This document shows, piece after piece, positions 1 to 11,757 of a stretch of DNA of 64,000 nucleotides. Every line of letters begins with the position of its first letter. Position 1 is the first letter of the stretch. Position numbers and translations under genes: made by a program. The stretch spans positions 27,587,088 to 27,651,087 of the forward strand of contig NC_052615.1 of assembly GCF_016545825.1 (NCBI RefSeq), given 5' to 3'. This stretch comes from Eucalyptus grandis. Lineage: Eukaryota; Streptophyta; Magnoliopsida; Myrtales; Myrtaceae. Below the pieces are notes generated by a model, which saw only the letters and a list, made by a program, of their open reading frames with translations, was not told the DNA's origin and made no database searches.

Positions 1-1064
1 TATTTGAAAATGTCATTAGCCAAATGTGACCTTTAAATGCTTTGAAAGCCCAAAGCAAGTGACCCGCTTTGGGCTTTTAGCATTTCCAAAATGCAAGTCC
101 ATCTTTACTATTCATTCGTTAACTTTTTTTTTTTAAACCAATCATCTTCCCCACATCCCAACCGCCGTTGATCGGCGACGGAGTTTTATCGGATTTTATT
201 TTATTTTAAAAAAAATAATAAAACTTTTTGCAAATGGTGGGTTCACCTTTTTTTTTTTTTTTTTTTGTTATTTTTATCTTTTGACAATCAATAGCCCAAC
301 TTTTATCAATACACTAGAATGATCACTAATTAACAAAGATGATTAATACTACAATAATTTTAAAAAAAATATTCAAAGTTGAAAACAAACCTAAAAGAAC
401 CCTAGACGAAAAGTTGAGCTTTGCATCTCCTCTATAATCAAATTGTTTTAATATAATTTTTAAATAAATTTACTAATATATATCTTTTATATTACTTTTA
501 ACATGAAAATATAAAAGGTTATATAGTCATTGTTTCTTTTTGCAATTTTAAAAATACTAAAACTAAAAATTTAATTTGGTAACACTAAAAGGTTTTTCAA
601 ATATATGTTTACCAAACAGTCTTACATTTCCCTAAATCACTTTTTAGTTATAGTTTACCAAACAGATCTATTTCACGCCCCAATCCTCGAGCATGCACAC
701 ATCCTTCTCACTTGGTCGATTTTATAATGCGATATTCCAGGACTATGTATCGCCGACCCTTTTATTTATTAAGCACATGCGGAAGCAGTTATAATCTCCA
801 GACAATAAATACGATGGGATAGAAAAGCAATGCCATATTTTTCATATTGAAACTTATAACCTAACTTTTATACAAAACACAAACCAAAGTACTTCATTAC
901 TATTCACATCAAAATTGAGATCTCAAAAGAAGATGGAATCTCAGTCCAATTCAGTTCAATCAGTCAATCCATGACAAACGAATCAAACCATATCAATGAT
1001 TTCATCTATACTCGATAATTAATCTCAACATTCCCATTCAACATTCCCACTCAAATATAGGCTC

Positions 1065-1435
1065 AAGGCGCTAGAGGTGACCCCAACACAAAGTCTCGTC
1101 ATCGTGCAGTACTTAGTCATTGACCACAAATAACAATAGTATAAGGCGCTAGAGGTAACTCACACGAAATCTCGCTGTTGTGTAGTACTTAGTCCTTCAC
1201 TACAAAATGCAATAGGATAAGGCGCTAGAGGTGACTCACACAAGATCTTGCCATCGTGTAGCACTTAGCCATTCACTATGCATAACAATGATGTAAGGCA
1301 CTAGAGGTACTTCCCATGCGACTCAGGTCGTCATGTAACACTTAGCCCTTAACTACAATAAGCAATGGTATCAGACGCTAGAGGTAACTCACACGAAGTC
1401 TTCTACTTGTGTAGTACTTAGTCTTTTACCTGCTC
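1065..1435. repeat. Five tandem copies of a 76-78 bp unit
   Basis: Unit starts at about 1065, 1143, 1219, 1295 and 1372 share AAGGCGCTAGAGGTRACT and, about 45 bp later, GTAGTACTTAGTC. The copies are imperfect. The array is internal to the solo LTR. Confidence 0.8.
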
Positions 1436-1816
1436 ATGATCCATTGGTTTCCCTCAACACAACACACATCACATCACATCAACTTCCAATAATCATCTTG
1501 CTTCAACTATAAGCCAACACACAATTAATCCCTCACGGCCCAATGACATTATGCCTCGCAATTAACTTCCTCAATTAAAGTAATGTCTTGACCTCATTTC
1601 TTCGTATTAGAAATATTCAATAAAATATCGTGCGTGGGCACACAGCTGGCCTTAGCCAAAATCTAATATTTTCCTTTCCATAACTCCCACATTTTCTATA
1701 GTCCGCTCAAATAGTTTTGGCATTATCAACCGATGTCCGGTTATTTTTCAATTAATAACTAATGATTTTCCAATTAAAGAATAATTCCATCCTTCGCAAA
1801 TAATTCAATTCAACAC

Positions 1817-2275
1817 AAAATAAAGCTCCATTAAATAAACGAACTTCACCGCGACGATCATCATGAAATTTCGGTCGTTGACTAACCCGACCTTAATTTC
1901 CGAAAAATAAATCATTAATTAATTAATTTCGAAAATTAATAATTAATTACAATAAATCCAATTTAGCTCAAAATAAAGCCCAATTAAATAAACGGGCTGC
2001 ACCACGATCATCAGCATAAAAATTCGGCCACTAGCCATCCAAGTTGAATTTCCAGAAAATAAATAATTAAATAATTAATTTCGAAAATTAATATTTAAAT
2101 ACAAGAAATTCAATTTAGCTTAAAATAAAGCCCGGTGAAATAAACGGACTTTGCCATGGTCATCAGCATAATATTCCGATTACTGGCCATCACTGTTGAA
2201 TTTTCGGAAAATTAATTAATTAATTAATTAATTAATTAATTAATTAATTAATTAATTCCGAAAAATAATATTTAA
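1817..2275. repeat. Three tandem copies of an about 152-bp unit
   Basis: Each unit begins AAAATAAAGC (1817, 1970, 2122), continues with an AAATAAACG segment and a CATCA segment, and ends in AATTAAT-rich sequence. It lies inside the solo LTR. The third unit is expanded by a microsatellite. Confidence 0.7.
2210..2257. repeat. (AATT)n microsatellite
   Basis: Uninterrupted ATTA/AATT tetranucleotide run of about 48 bp within the third 152-bp unit. Confidence 0.9.
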
Positions 2276-3612
2276 ATGCCAAAAATTCCACTTAAGCCCG
2301 AATTACCAAATTGAAGCCCGATTAGGATCGGGAAAATCCCGGGCTACCCTCAATAAATAGTAGACCGCGTCTACTTGCTAAATACATATTCAATTTGTCT
2401 AATTTGTATCACAATTGACTAATAAACACTAATCTAACAATCTAAATCTAATTAAATAAAACTAAAAAACCAATAAGTGTCATTAGCTCACTAAGCAAGG
2501 ATTAGTGAGATTACTCACCGGAATGGCGCGCAAATCGGATCAATCCGACGGGGACGGCGCGATGAACGATTCCTTCCAAAGCACGGCTCGGGTTCGAGGC
2601 CTGGAAATGGCCCAAAACCACCCACGAGTGTGCTGGAAACCCACTCGGTGGGTTGCTGGTTTGGCTGCAAAACAGAGAGGAAGTGAGTTGGTTGGGGGCG
2701 GCAAGGGGTCGGGAAGGTAGGTGGCGGCTTGGCAAGGCCGAGCGGTGGCCCACGGTGGCCGGAGGTGGTCGGATCGTGGCTTGTGATGGCTGAATCGAGC
2801 TGAACAGAGGGCGGCACGGGCGGCTAGTCCAATCTTCGGTGAGCTGCTGTCCTTCCTCCGTTTCTGGTTTTCACGAGCAAGAAACAAGAAGAAGGGGAGC
2901 TTTCGGTCACGAGGGGGAGTGGGGGAGAAGAGAGAGGAGAGAGAAGAAGAGATAATGGTTGAAAAGTCAAATGGGGAAGAGAAAGCAAAGTAGAAAACGG
3001 CAAGGGAAAAGGAGAGAGAGTCGGCCTGAGGAGGGGGTGTCCGCACGAAGGAAAAAGGAGGGAAGAGAGAAAAGAGAGAAAGAAAAGGGAGAGAAAAGAA
3101 GAGAGAGGGGAGAGAGAAAAACAAAATAAAATAATATCCTTGCTCTTATTTTATTTTTCTTTTCTCTTTTCCACTCTAATTTCTTTGGATCTTCGATTTT
3201 TCCTCCGATAATTTCTTTCCTGAAATTTCGGGCTCGTCAATAATTTGACGGACGATGAGACGGTCCTAAAAATGAATTGTGACACGCTCGAATATTCGAT
3301 TCTCAAAACCAAATGAAATTTCATGATTAAAATCAATTGGACGCGATTTTAGTCCAATCCAACAAATTAGGTAGCTTTTAGGGATTTTACCGCGGATATA
3401 TCCCTTAACAGCTTCACCCAATAGGTTAGTTAACTCATGAATGATCGGTTCGGAGAAAAAGGACCATAGGCGCGCCGACAATATGCACATTTCATTTTAT
3501 CGAAACGAGGTCGAATTTCAGGATGTCACAGTCTAGCATTTCGGAAAACCCATTTCCCTCAAAGGTATTTACATTCTCCCAGGAGCATTTCCCCAAAGCT
3601 GAACCAAATGGG

Positions 3613-4031
3613 CCTAAAAGCTGGAGCTTGCAAGGGATTGCAAGAGCAAGAACCTGAAAAAACATAATCAGCACATGGCATTACGTTGTGTCTGGTCCAC
3701 AGCCAAAGCTACTGTACGGGTTGCCGAGGCTATAGTGACCAGAATTTGATCGCTATCCTCCTTCAGGATGATACACTCGACTTACAAGTTCTTGGAGATG
3801 GAAAATGGGTTGCTTTCAATCCCATTCCCAGCACTTTCGTTCCAACATAGTAAAAGAAAAATAAAAGGTTGAGATGGAAGTTGCGCATTTTTTTACTCAA
3901 GCTGGAGATCAAAAGTGTACATTTAATTGAAGAAAATAACAATAAATAATCACAGTAGATGGATCGGTTCCATCTTTTTGTCAAATCTTCATACAAGTAC
4001 TAGACCACACTTTAGAGCCATGGTGAACAAC
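3613..4031 (+). pseudogene. 2OGD pseudogene psi1, 5' fragment (exon 3 and start of exon 4)
   Basis: Positions 3620-3848 match exon 3 of 2OGD-A and -B: relics of the SLGLEREYIS, HGQHMA, QPELTYGLP and LITILLQD regions are recognisable, but with several frameshifts and no usable reading frame. The Fe-binding His-x-Asp sits in a disrupted context. The exon breaks off at about 3848 where the active genes encode NIGDQMQ, and intron-like sequence follows. Exon 4 begins degenerately near 3992 and is cut at 4031 by an LTR element. It resumes at 14982. The fragment closely matches psi2 (48530-48930), including shared lesions, so the copy was already dead before the block duplicated. Confidence 0.85.
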
Positions 4032-5449
4032 TGTCACGACCTAACCTCAGGTGTTCCACCTAAGATTTGGCTAATGGACATAATTTTATCAAAGAGTCGC
4101 CACTAATCAGTTTATAATAAATCGATCAGACACATGAGTATAACTCTTACGAACTGGATAAATTGGATACGGGGACTTGATTACACTAGATTTATCTAAT
4201 ACTCTTTTGGTACCATTCTTTTTATTTTCAACAATTATCTTTGCGGGCAATCTGGATTGGTTTTAACCTAAATCATTGTGATGCAATGGGGTGATTATGC
4301 GAATGCACAACCATTATTAAACATTCAATGAATCAAATAAATTGCATTAAAAGAATTATACACACAAAGCAAGCAATTTTTTTTTTTTTGTATTTTCTTA
4401 TCTTGAAATTAGAACTTTACTATATGACGTGCGCTTTAACTATATGACCTAACTCTATTGACAAGCAATTTCTAATCAAATGAACTTAATATACAGACTA
4501 TTTGACATGCACCTAATATTTTTTGTATTTTTTATTAAAATTCGTAATAAAAAAAACCTAATTAAACTATCTAAAATGAATAATTTTCTAGTCTATTTTA
4601 GGGACTAATTTGACTTAACCATGTCCTATCTTGGAAAACTATATTAGACCCTATCTATATATAATATAAAAAAATGTTTTTAGATTCTATCCTAATCTGT
4701 TACAAAATTATCTAAGCGTGCAATTAAAAAAAAAAAAAATGAAATCCTAATTTATGAAGGCATCATATTCCGATGCAAGATTTGATTTTTTTAGTATTTT
4801 CCAAAACAAGCAATCATCATATATAGGCATTATATCCAAGCTACTCAAGATATTCATCAAATGAAGGGTTAGCATAATTGAAAAATTCACAGATTAAATT
4901 AACAATTATTCTAATCCCAAACATCACAACATGTAAAAAGTTCAAAATAATTAAAAATTTAATTTGAAATCTTACGGATCAAATTAATAATTATACTGAA
5001 TTAAAAGTTAAAATACTATCAAAGTGCCAAAAAATCAATATAATTAAAAAAAATATCCGACATTTTACGGATCGAATTAGTAATTGTAGTGATTTCTAGA
5101 TGACAATACCCTACGAATAATGCCTAAAACATTCATATAATCAACATTAGCATCGAATGTTCCAATTTAAGCCATAATACCGAAACTTGATTTAAGAAAA
5201 ATTACCTTGACTGAATTTTTATTCTCTAAACGGACCGGTGCTGGGATTCGCAAATGACGATTTGCGTCGGGGTCGGCTTAGTGATAGCGGGTGGTAGGAA
5301 TGCAACAGCAGCTCCCGGTCAAGCTCGTCGCGGCTTTGTGATGGCAGCTCGGGCGCAAAGCAACTCAAGAGGAAGGGCTGGTAGGCTAACGAGCAGGCCG
5401 GTGTCGGGCCAACGGGCTCGGGACGGCGGGGCTTGTAGCCGGGGGTGCT

Positions 5450-5537
5450 TGTTAGATATATGCCCTAAATGAATTGATTAATTAATTATTTGTTCATTTA
5501 ATTAATTAATTAACACTTTTTAATAACCAACATAAAT

Positions 5538-5595
<58 letters not shown>

Positions 5596-6390
5596 TTCAT
5601 GCATGTGCACGAAGCACATGCATGAAACTTGGATGGTCGGCAACCGCCGACCATCATCCACGAATTCGTGCATGAACGGTCAGCAAGTTGCTGACCATCA
5701 TGCACGAAGTCGTGCATGAGCAACCGCTCATACACGAAGTCGTGTATGAGCAACCGCTCATGCACGATTGTTCGTGCATGAGTGGGGACGATCAGCAACG
5801 GTTGCTGATCGTCCATCGATCAGCAATCGTTGCTGATCGGTTTATATGTTTTAGTTTAAAAAGAGTTGTTTTTGAAACACTAAAACGAGTTGTTGAAAAA
5901 CAGAGAAAAGAGTTAGTGTTTTTTTTTGGTTTTGTTCGAGAGAAACACAAGCAAGAAATCAGTGATGCTTTGCTGAAAATAGAAAGCAAAGTGCATGCGT
6001 GTTCTTTTGTCTTTGAGACACGAGGAAGAGAAACAATTCTCTCGTTCGGGCCGTGACTACTATACACCAAGAATACGACGGATTCTTTTCACGTGATTGC
6101 TAGCACGATCGAAGTGGTGGATATCCGAAAGTTCTCCCTTCCGTTCAACGTTCGTTGTTGGTGTGTCCGAACTAGAGGTCCGACGCTTGTGGGACTCGTC
6201 TTTGTAGAACATCCGAACCGACTTGTTTCAAAGCGCTTCAAGAGGTATTTCATTTAACTCCCTTTTATGTTTAGATTTTTGATTAAAACGCACGAACAAC
6301 GCCTAAGGAGAATCATGTGTAAAATATATAGTTGTTTCCGCTGCGTTTATTTCGTTAATTTTCTTATACATGATTCATGAAAACCAAACA
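5450..6390 (+). repeat. Copia 5' LTR
   Basis: Starts TGTTAGATATATGCCC and ends ...CCAAACA just before the primer-binding site. It contains an (AT)n run of about 45 bp (5546-5591) that is much shorter in the 3' LTR, then the hairpin cluster (5596-5839). A 122-codon frame (5688-6056) also exists in the 3' LTR, but this is expected from near-identity of the LTRs and is not proof of coding. Confidence 0.95.
5596..5839. repeat. Cluster of eight perfect or near-perfect hairpins in the copia LTR
   Basis: Stems by position: 5596-5626 (13-bp arms, 5-nt loop); 5632-5655 (10 bp, loop AACC); 5678-5696 (9 bp, 1-nt centre); 5699-5718 (8 bp, loop AAGT); 5729-5748 (8 bp, loop AAGT); 5759-5780 (9 bp, loop TTGT); 5787-5813 (13 bp, 1-nt centre); 5817-5839 (10 bp, loop TCG). 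A 12-bp palindrome CACGAATTCGTG lies at 5659-5670. In the 3' LTR most are present at 13142-13375, but the second and third have decayed. Confidence 0.9.
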
Positions 6391-6391
6391 G

Positions 6392-6404
6392 TGGTATCAG
6401 AGCC
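6392..6404 (+). promoter_or_regulatory. Copia primer-binding site (initiator tRNA-Met type)
   Basis: TGGTATCAGAGCC, one base after the 5' LTR, is the standard plant copia primer-binding site complementary to the 3' end of initiator tRNA-Met. Confidence 0.95.
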
Positions 6405-7779
6405 AACCTTAGGCGTTTTTGTGCGTTTAATTGATTTATAGTTCAAATATATTTTTGCATTCTAATGGCCAATTTACTTTTGTTAAGAGAATTGGTTCTC
6501 TTGCTCTTATGTGGCCTATAGAAGTTGATTGATTTATGTGATAAATTTAATCAACAAAGCAAAAAAAAAAAAAAAAAAAATTAGAACTAAATCAATTTTG
6601 AATCAAAAATCCGTAACTTGTTATACTTTGTGTTTATATTCTACAAATGATATGCAAAATTTTATGCATGCCTTCCAGAGCTTTAAATTTTGAATTTATG
6701 GCTCGTAAGGAAGGGTGGTGATCATGGAAAAATCCCTAATTGTTGTGATTATTGTATGGATGAATGTATGATGATTACGGGTATTCTTTTTGGGGATGTA
6801 ATTATTAAATGGAGGCTGCGTCCTTCTTTTTATATTTATTTTTATGAAATGTAATTTAAGTATAGTGTAGTATTTCAATTATTGATGTAAATACTACAAG
6901 AGAGGAGGAGCCATTGGAGGAGCCATTAAACCGGTGAGCTCTCTGGGCCCGGTCTTTGAAGAGTTCAAAGATTGAAGAAAAAGTGAAGAGCAGGTCCATA
7001 TTATTAAAATATTAAAATGGCTAAATGGGTCTCTTTGGCTCGAGACCCATTGAACCATAATTCCATGATCACCACATAGGATAGATATTATGTGATATCT
7101 ATTTATTTATTGTGTTTATGGTATCGTGCATGTTAAACCGGTTAATGTGCAAAGTGAGACCGTTAATAACGACCTAAATCTCCTTACAAAGAATATTAAG
7201 TCGAAACGGGTTTCGGACTCATGGCCTTCCATCGTCGTGGTTTGATCCAATATTATAGTGGTTAATTAACCGGTTATGGATACATAGGGTTAATTACCAT
7301 TTATAATATTGGACCACTCCATTATGCATATGATGTTGTGGGGTTGGAGCCAAATGATTTCCAATAACTGTTAGGTGAGGGAATTATTTGTGTTTTCAAT
7401 ACTTGCATGAGACGATGGGCTAGACTTAACTATGATCATGATGCCAATAACTGTTAGGTGAGGCTTTCATGGTTTAGAGGCCGAAGTTATGATTGGGACT
7501 CGCATATGATGCGTTGAACAAGCTGGTTCACTCACTAAGTTCATAGGACACCAATAACTGTTAGGTGAGGTGGACTTTGGGCTAGTGGGACTCCAATCCC
7601 CACTAGTAATATTTACCCAACAAAGATTACCGCTTCCCATCTTAAGGAGTATGGGATTCGAATATAAATTTAGTGGGAGGATCTATTTCATTTAAAGGCC
7701 AAAATGAAATAGCTACTTTGAAAGATACAACGGCTAACAATTTATTTTCTGCAACAGATATATTATTACTCTGAAAAAT
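6405..7779 (+). other. Copia untranslated leader with a triple 20-bp repeat
   Basis: About 1.37 kb between primer-binding site and Gag without a convincing gene. CCAATAACTGTTAGGTGAGG occurs exactly three times (7361-7380, 7444-7463, 7551-7570). The spacing of 83 and 107 bp is filled with unrelated sequence, so this is a dispersed motif, not a simple tandem array. A 19-base A run lies near 6560-6580. Confidence 0.8.
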
Positions 7780-10700
7780 GGTGACCACAAACCCACTCGC
7801 TTCTATACTTGACAAGAATTGTTTGACTGGACCAAATTTCTTGATTTGGGTGAGGAATTTGAGAATTGTTCTCAATTCAGAAAAATTGGGTATGTGCTTG
7901 ATGAAAAGATGCCAACCTCCTTTCCCGAGGGTGGGACCCAAGAGGAGCGTGTCACTTATGATAAGTGGCGTGATGATGACTTAAAAGTTAGGTCATATAT
8001 GCTTGCTTCAATGAACAATGAATTACAGAAGAAGTATGAATCTATGGAAGATGCTGGATCGATCATTTTGCACTTAAAGGAATACTTTGATGAGAATGGT
8101 CGAACCTCTAGATATGAGATATCTAAGGCATTGTACCGTATGAGGATGGCTGAAGGATCATGCATTAATGATCATGCTTTGAAAATGATCGGCACATTGA
8201 AGAATTGGCTAGGCTGAATCTCGTTATGGACAATGAGTTAGCTGTGGATTTGATCCTCCAATCTTTACCCGATTCCTTCTCTGGTTTTGTCCAAAACTTC
8301 CACATGCATAAGATGGAGAAAACTCTTGCTGAGTTACATAGCATGCTGGTAGTTTATGAGAAGGAAATGCATAACACGAGGCCAAATGTAGTGGCTATGG
8401 CTAAGGCTTCTTCTTCAAAGGGTAAGACTGTTTTAAAGAAGAATAAATGGAAGAGGCTTGCCAAACCTGTTGTGCAACCAAAACCCATGATTGATAAAGG
8501 GAAATGTCATTACTGTGGTGTCAAAGGGCACTGGAGGAGGAACTGCAAGAGGTACCTTGCGAGCTTGAAGGTCAAGCCCAAGAACCGACCTTATGAAGGT
8601 ATGGTGTCTATGCTTATTGAAACCAATCTTATGGTTAGTGCTGAATCCAGCTCATGGGTTCTAGATTCTGCTGCAACTTCACATATTTGTATGTCTTTAC
8701 AGAATCTGGAAATAAGCAGGATGCTAGGGCGAAATGAGATTGTCCTGACGTTTGCTAATGGAGCAAGAGTTGCTGCATTAGCTGTAGGGACTTTTCGTTT
8801 ATGTTTGCCTTCTGGACATGTATTGGTTTTAAAGAACTGTTTGCATTATAAGAATGCTGTTAGGAACATCATCTCGTACCTCGTTTGGGTAAAGAGAATT
8901 ATGAATTTTCTTTTGCTGATGATGTATGTTCTATTTATCATAATAGAATATGTGTTGGTTCTAGCTTATTAACCAACAATCTTTATACCATTACAATGTC
9001 CGGTAATGCGATTACCAATGCCAATAAGCAAAATAGAATTGATATAAATGCCATAACTAATAAACGCCCTAGAGACGGTCCAAATAAAAAATATGTTTGG
9101 CATCTCCGATTAGGTCATATTGGAGAAGACAGAATTAACAAGTTGAGTAATGATGGATACATTGATCCTTCAAATTTTGAGTCATACTCGACTTGTGAGG
9201 CATGTCTTCTAGGAAAAATGACCAAAGCGCCTTTGTGGGACAAAGTGCGCGAGCTGCTGACATATTAGAATTAATACATACAGATGTATGTGGACCGATT
9301 AATGAAACTGCTAGAGGTGGTTATAATTACTTCATTACTTTCACCGATGATCAGTCACGGTATGGTTATTTATACCTCATGAAGTATAAATCTGAATCCT
9401 TTGAAAAGTCCAAGGAATTCAAGGCTAAAGTTGAGAAACAAACGGGAAAATATATTAAGGCTCTTCGATCGGATTGAGGAGGTGAATACCTTAGTATCGA
9501 ATTCTTAGACTTTCTTAAAGAGAATGGCATTTTATCACAATGGACACCTCCGGAACCCGTAACATAATGGTGTATCCGAACGAAGAAATCGTACTTTATT
9601 AGATATGGTACGGTCTATGATGAGTTACACCGATTTGCCAATATCCCTTTGGGGATATGCCCTTGAGACTGCTGTATATATACTGAATAGAGTGCCGTCC
9701 AAATCTGTTCCAACTACGCCCTATGAGATATGGCATGGTAGGAAACCCAGTCTTAATCATATTAAGATTTGGGGTTGTCCAGCTTTCGTGAAAAAGCTAA
9801 AAATGGAAAAATTGGAGGCAAGATCTGAACAAGGTCGCTTCATTGGATATCCAAAGGAAACTCTTGGATATTATTTCTATTTTCATTCAAACCAAAGAAT
9901 TTTGGTATGCAAGCATGCTTCTTTTTTGGAGAATCAGTTCGTCCAAGAAAGTGGTGCTGGGCGGAAAATAGTCTTACAAGAAGAAAATAATAAAGTACCA
10001 AACAATCGAGTTCAGATACCAATCTCTAATTCAGTGGAAGCTTCTGATACACAACCTCTTTGGAGAAGTGCGAGAACGTCTCGCCCACCTGCTCGTTATA
10101 GACACTCGGTTGATCATATTGAACCATTATTCATTGTGAATGATAGTGATCAACCCGGTGATCCTAAAACCTATGAGGAGGCGATGTTGGACATCGATTC
10201 GGTAAATGGCTAGAAGCCATGAAATCCGAAATGGATTCAATGTATTCCAATGAGGTATGGACCTTGACTGACCTGCCTGATGGTATTGTACCAATTGGCT
10301 GTAAATGGATCTTCAAGAGGAAGATGAATGTTGAAGGTCAAATTGGAATTTACAAAGCACGGCTGGTGGCGAAAGGATATCGTCAAAAAGAAGGAATTGA
10401 TTATGACGAAACTTTCTCACCTGTGGCCATGCTAAAATCTATTCGGATTATGTTGGCTATAGCTGCACACCTTGATTATGAGATATTCCAGATGGATGTC
10501 AAAACGGCTTTTCTAAATGGTTTTCTCGATGAGGACATCTATATGGAACAGCCACGGGGTTTTGAATCCAATAGTGAAAACGAAGGTGTGTAAGCTTAAG
10601 AGATCCATTTATGGACTCAAACAAGCCTCGAAGTTGGAACATTCGTTTTGATGAGGTAGTCAAATCATTTGGCTTCATCAAAAATCCGGATGAACCTTGT

Positions 10701-11719
10701 GTATATAAGAAGATCAGTGGGAGTGCAATTGCATTTCTGGTTTTGTATGTAGATGATATACTTTTGATTGGAAATGATGTACCAATGATATCATCGATAA
10801 AACTATTCTTGTCACAGAAATTCTCCATGAAAGATTTAGGAGAGGCAACCTACATTTTAGGTATCAAGATCTATAGAGATAGATCAAGACGATTGATTGG
10901 CCTCTCACAATCTACGTACATAGACAAAGTGTTAACACGGTTTAACATGCAATGTTCCAAGAGAGGATTATTGCCTTTTAGGCAAGGGATCCGTCTTTCT
11001 AAGGAGATGTGTCCCAACACTCCCGAAGAAAGAGAGCGGATGGCAAAGATACCATATGCATCCGCTATTGGAAGCATAATGTATGCTATGCTATGTACTA
11101 GACCTGATATTGCGCATGCTGTAAGTATTACCAGCAGATATCAGTCTGATCCAGGAGAAGAGCATTGGATAGCAATCAAGAATATTCTTAAGTACTTGCG
11201 AAGGACTAAAGATTTATTCTTGATATATGGAGAAGGAGAATTTAAAGTTGTAGCTTATACTGATTCCGATTTTCAATCGGATCCTAATGATTATAAGTCT
11301 ACATCCGGGGGTTTGTCTTTACATTCAATGGTGGTGCAGTTAGTTGGAAAAGTTCCAAACAAAGCATAACCGCCGATTCCACCACGAGGCGAGTATGTAG
11401 CTGCTTACGGCTTCGAAGCAAAAAAGCAAAGGAAGCCGCTTGGATGAAGAAGTTTATTTCTGAACTTGGAGTCGTTCCTTCAATTGAGCAACCGATCACA
11501 TTGTTTTGTGACAACAATGGGGCGATAGCTCAAGCTAAGGAACCAAGGTCTCACCGAAGTCTAAGCATATTGAGAGACGCTTCCATCTCATCAGAGAAAT
11601 TGTTGGGAGAGGTGATATCGCCTTGCAGAAAATTGCCTCAGCAGAAAACGTGGCGAGATCCCTTCACTAAGGCCTTACCTCGTCTTCTTTTGAAAGACAT
11701 ATTGACAAAATGGGTTTGA
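7780..11719 (+). pseudogene. Copia Gag-Pol polyprotein, multiply frameshifted
   Basis: Frame fragments give the full order. Gag N-terminal region runs from 7780. A CCHC zinc knuckle (C-x2-C-x4-H-x4-C) lies near 8507-8550, and a protease motif LDSAATSH near 8660-8690. The pre-integrase HLRLGHI is near 9100, and the integrase core (HTDVCGP, DDQSRYG) at 9270-9475. Integrase C-terminal sequence is at 9605-9830. Reverse transcriptase follows (KARLVAKGYRQ, then catalytic YVDD near 10745), and RNase H covers about 11250-11700. One in-frame TGA replaces the Arg before GGEY at 9475-9477. Frame shifts occur near 7889, 8190, 8885, 9235, 9550, 10205, 10590 and 11300-11440. Several look like single-base losses beside short homopolymers. 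No single protein can be made. Confidence 0.9.
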
Positions 11720-11757
11720 GGTACCGAGACAAGTTGGCTTTAGTGTAACCGGGAAAT

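Larger units (their letters stand above)
671..3530 (-). mobile_element. Solo LTR of a Ty3/gypsy-type retrotransposon
   Basis: Read on the minus strand, it starts TGTGACATCC and ends near GGGGCGTGAAA, close to the TG...CA layout of long plant gypsy LTRs (the last dinucleotide appears mutated). It is flanked by ATCTA (666-670) and GTCTA (3531-3535), a 4/5-matching 5-bp target duplication. There is no gag, protease, integrase or reverse transcriptase inside, so it is read as a solo LTR of about 2.86 kb or a non-coding derivative. It contains two tandem-repeat blocks and a purine-rich stretch (2880-3120). ORFs here, including a 194-codon minus-strand one at 2540-3124, have biased composition and resemble no family I know. 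Confidence 0.65.
1..3612. mobile_element. Non-autonomous DNA transposon (right part), interrupted by a solo LTR
   Basis: The right terminus (about 3590-3612), read on the minus strand, contains CATTTGGTTCAGCTTTG, which is identical to the left end of the element at 38810-39650, so the two belong to one family. The body has no coding capacity and contains AT-rich sequence with repeated TTTACCAAACAG-type motifs. The right end abuts CTAAAAGC and then 2OGD exon 3 sequence. The intact paralogue near 48514-48521 reads ATAAAAGC at the same place, which fits an 8-bp target duplication as in hAT elements. The left end lies before the window, so the full length and the second duplication cannot be seen. 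A solo LTR occupies 671-3530. Confidence 0.6.

Noticed and set aside
2540..3124. 194-codon minus-strand frame in the first solo LTR
   Set aside because: Biased Ser/Phe/Pro/Arg composition from a purine-rich stretch, no family resemblance, inside a non-coding LTR.
5596..5839. Hairpin cluster as a CRISPR array or terminator series
   Set aside because: No regular repeat-spacer layout, and the context is a plant LTR retrotransposon.
5688..6056. 122-codon frame in the copia LTR, also present in the other LTR
   Set aside because: Presence in both LTRs follows from their near-identity; it runs through the hairpin cluster and has no known motif.
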